Shown one piece after another: positions 62,398 through 64,000 of a stretch of DNA of 64,000 bases; the first letter of the stretch is position 1; each line of letters begins with the position of its first letter. Below the pieces are notes generated by a model. That model did no database searches and was not told where the DNA came from. It saw only the letters and a list, made by a program, of their open reading frames with translations. Position numbers and translations under genes: made by a program. The stretch comes from Rhodoplanes sp046000175 (lineage in GTDB: Bacteria; Pseudomonadota; Alphaproteobacteria; Rhizobiales; Xanthobacteraceae), in the NCBI RefSeq assembly GCF_046000175.1, contig NZ_JBEOMB010000061.1:23778-87777 (forward strand), written 5' to 3'.

Positions 62398-62967
62398 TCA
62401 CCGTCGGTTGACGTAGCGGACGCGCCAGCTCCCGGCCACCCGGTCGATGCGGGTCAGCGACAGGGGGGCGACGACGAAGCGCAGCGCGCTCTCCGGCGTC
62501 GTCTCCAGGGCGATCGCCAGGATCGCCCGGATGGTTCCGGAGTGGACGACCAGAACGGCCTCGCCGGCGGGAAGCTGGGCGAGGCCGCGGCGCACCCGCT
62601 CGATCTGGTCGACGAAGCTCTCGCCGCCGGGCGGCCGCCGGCGCGCCGGCGAATGCCAGAACGTCGCGTAGTCGTCGCCGAACTCCGCTTCGAGGTCGGC
62701 ATGGGTGCGCCCGGTCCACTCGCCGAAGCCCTGCTCGCGAAAATCGCTCTGCAGCATCGGATCGAGCCCGAGCGCGTGGGCGGTGTCGACGGTGCGTTGG
62801 GCCGGCGACGCATAGGTGGGCACGTCGGCCGGCAGCGCCTCGCGCAACGCCGCGAAACGGGCCGTGTCGGCGAGGTCGGCCGGGGCCTCGGGCGGATGGA
62901 TGACGTCGCGCGGGCCCGCCACCGGGGCGTGCCGGATCAGCCAGAGATGCAGCTCGGCGCGATTCAT
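62398..62967 (-). CDS. cobC: Histidine phosphatase family protein, probable alpha-ribazole phosphatase
   Basis: 189 residues. Phosphohistidine motif LWLIRHAPVAG near the N-terminus, second His in VLVVHSGTIRAIL, and TYASPAQRTVDTA, the phosphoglycerate mutase-like set. Its ATG overlaps the cobS stop (ATGA), so it is co-translated with cobalamin synthase; this context supports the role of dephosphorylating alpha-ribazole 5'-phosphate or adenosylcobalamin 5'-phosphate in the nucleotide loop pathway. Sequence alone would also fit a general histidine phosphatase. Confidence 0.82.
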   Translation of the reverse strand: MNRAELHLWLIRHAPVAGPRDVIHPPEAPADLADTARFAALREALPADVPTYASPAQRTVDTAHALGLDPMLQSDFREQGFGEWTGRTHADLEAEFGDDYATFWHSPARRRPPGGESFVDQIERVRRGLAQLPAGEAVLVVHSGTIRAILAIALETTPESALRFVVAPLSLTRIDRVAGSWRVRYVNRR

Positions 62968-63755
62968 GTTCCGGTGCCGAACCGCGCCGCGCACAGCACC
63001 AGCACGGCGACCTCGGCGGCCTGCTCGGCGGCGCCCAACACGTCGCCGGTCTGGCCGCCGATCTGCCGCTGCGCCAGGTGGGCGACGGCGGCGGCCGCCG
63101 CCGCGGCCACCAGCACCGACAGCAGCGCCTCCTTGACCGGCAACATCACCAGCGTGATCACCAGCGCGATGACGGCGGCCGTCGCCATCACGGTCTTGGT
63201 CGGCGCGCCGGCGCGGGCGCCGAGCCCGTCGGTGCGGGCCGGCGGCAGCTTGAAGGCGAGCGCCGGGATGACGGCGCGGCCGAGCGCGTTCGCGGTGACC
63301 AGCACGGGCAGCACGGCGACCAGGGGCAGGGCGGCGAGGGCGAACACCCGCGTGGCGAAGCTCACCAGCAGCACCACGGCCCCGTAGGTGCCGAGCCGGC
63401 TGTCGCGCATGATCTCGAGCTTTCGCGCCTTGTCGTGGCCGCCGCCGAAGCCGTCGCCGGTGTCGGCGAGGCCGTCCTCGTGCAGGGCGCCGGTGACGAG
63501 CGCGCTCACGCCGAGCGCCAGCGCGGCGGCCGGCAGCTGCGGCACCCCGACCAGCAGCAGGCCCAGATAGGCGATCCCGACCACCCCCCCGATTCCGGCG
63601 CCGACGAGCGGGAAGACTCGCAGGGCCCGGGCGAGGTAAGACGGCGCCGGCCCGTCCGGATGGGCCATCGGGATTCGGGTGAGCAGCGAGACCGCGACGC
63701 GCAGGTCGTTCTGCCAGTCGCGCAGGCTGTTGCCGTTTTCCAAAGTGCTGGTCAT
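62964..63755 (-). CDS. cobS: Adenosylcobinamide-GDP ribazoletransferase (cobalamin synthase)
   Basis: 263 residues, about seven hydrophobic helices. Signature region near residues 90-110: TGALHEDGLADTGDGFGGG then DKARKLEIMRDSRLGTYG. CobS joins alpha-ribazole to adenosylcobinamide-GDP at the inner membrane, the last step of B12 assembly. Only 16 bases separate its start from the divergent cobT start, so its promoter must lie inside cobT, or the reverse. Start ATG 63755 fits the family N-terminus (NDLRVAVSLLTRIPM). Confidence 0.94.
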   Translation of the reverse strand: MTSTLENGNSLRDWQNDLRVAVSLLTRIPMAHPDGPAPSYLARALRVFPLVGAGIGGVVGIAYLGLLLVGVPQLPAAALALGVSALVTGALHEDGLADTGDGFGGGHDKARKLEIMRDSRLGTYGAVVLLVSFATRVFALAALPLVAVLPVLVTANALGRAVIPALAFKLPPARTDGLGARAGAPTKTVMATAAVIALVITLVMLPVKEALLSVLVAAAAAAAVAHLAQRQIGGQTGDVLGAAEQAAEVAVLVLCAARFGTGT

Positions 63756-63771
63756 CGAAAAGGACTCACCG

Positions 63772-64000
63772 TTGATCTTTTCCACTCTAGACGACCTTCG
63801 CGCCGCCTGTCGCGACCTGCCGGCGGGCGACCAGGCCGCCGCCGCGGCCGCGCTGGCGCGCCAGGCCGTGCTCACCAACCCGATCGAGGTCACGGCCCAG
63901 ATGGTGGCCAACTACGCCGCCGGCGGCGCTGCGATCAATCGTCTCGCCGAGACGGCCGGCGCCGCGCTGACGGTCGTGCCGCTCGACCTCGACCGGCCGA
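63772..64000 (+). CDS. cobT: Nicotinate-nucleotide-dimethylbenzimidazole phosphoribosyltransferase, partial, apparent internal deletion
   Basis: Runs off the right edge; 76 codons seen from a TTG at 63772 with AGGA seven bases upstream. It starts STLDDLRAACRDLPAGD, then ARQAVLTNP, then directly EVTAQMVANYAAGGAAINRL and ends VVPLDLDRP. CobT makes alpha-ribazole 5'-phosphate. In every CobT I remember, about 45-50 residues lie between LTKP and EVTAQMV, including GSLGRLE and AGNHGV. They are absent here, although the frame is intact. Either a deletion variant, a broken gene, or a sequencing/assembly collapse. The position opposite cobS supports the assignment. Confidence 0.8.
   Translation, partial: MIFSTLDDLRAACRDLPAGDQAAAAAALARQAVLTNPIEVTAQMVANYAAGGAAINRLAETAGAALTVVPLDLDRP

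Noticed and set aside
63756..63771. Cobalamin riboswitch between cobS and cobT
   Set aside because: Only 16 bases separate the two start codons; there is no room for a riboswitch.

Overview
The window is a high-GC (roughly 70% by eye) bacterial chromosome segment. It is densely coded and has no phage, plasmid or transposase genes. Gene content suggests an alphaproteobacterium of the Hyphomicrobiales (the broad Bradyrhizobium/Rhodopseudomonas/Rhodoplanes type): a complete general L-amino-acid ABC transporter (aapJQMP), a HisKA_2-type sensor kinase, DUF3096, a cobS/cobT divergon, and several families of dispersed GC-rich intergenic palindromic repeats typical of this order. Assignments come from reading the sequence and from memory of protein families; no database search was possible.

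Layout. 1-4 kb: end of a PAS/HisKA_2 sensor kinase, an MgtC-like membrane protein and treZ (trehalose from maltooligosaccharides). 4.3-8.9 kb: a secreted caspase-fold protein converging on a TPR-CHAT protein, with a tiny membrane protein between them. 9-10.3 kb: tRNA-Thr, a bacterial haemoglobin and a small gene behind a palindromic promoter. 10.3-16.5 kb: an MFS transporter, an orphan molybdopterin hydroxylase large subunit, an Ppx/GppA phosphatase and rlmE. 16.6-17.5 kb: an AT-rich HEPN-domain gene bracketed by repeats. 17.9-22.6 kb: an AraC/aldo-keto reductase/SUMF cassette flanked by a 154-bp direct duplication of the 3' end of a DHA2 transporter gene. 23-29 kb: Pmp3-like protein, TPR protein, guaB, polyphosphate kinase 2 and an amidase.

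29.5-33.2 kb is a tight four-gene envelope-glycolipid operon (GT39, PAP2, GT2, lipid-A-biosynthesis N-terminal protein), followed by a DUF433/DUF5615 toxin-antitoxin pair. 34-44.8 kb is a sulfur/amino-acid block: metC-type lyase diverging from aapJQMP, mercaptopyruvate sulfurtransferase, alaX editing protein, DUF3096, cysK and a divergent Rrf2 regulator plus methyltransferase. 44.9-51.6 kb: photolyase, thiL, quinone oxidoreductase, CPBP protease, alpha/beta hydrolase and two tiny genes. 51.8-55.4 kb: GntR regulator, TctC-type binding protein and IlvD/Edd dehydratase, probably one sugar-acid utilisation unit. 56.3-60.1 kb: glycogen phosphorylase overlapping phosphofructokinase. 60.3-64 kb: tRNA-Arg, a chemoreceptor, and cobC-like/cobS diverging from a cobT that looks internally deleted.

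Themes. Storage-polymer metabolism recurs (treZ, glgP-pfk, ppk2, ppx/gppA). The best candidates for something less described are the AT-rich HEPN gene, the caspase/CHAT neighbourhood, the direct-repeat-flanked AraC-AKR-SUMF cassette, and the in-frame gap in cobT.
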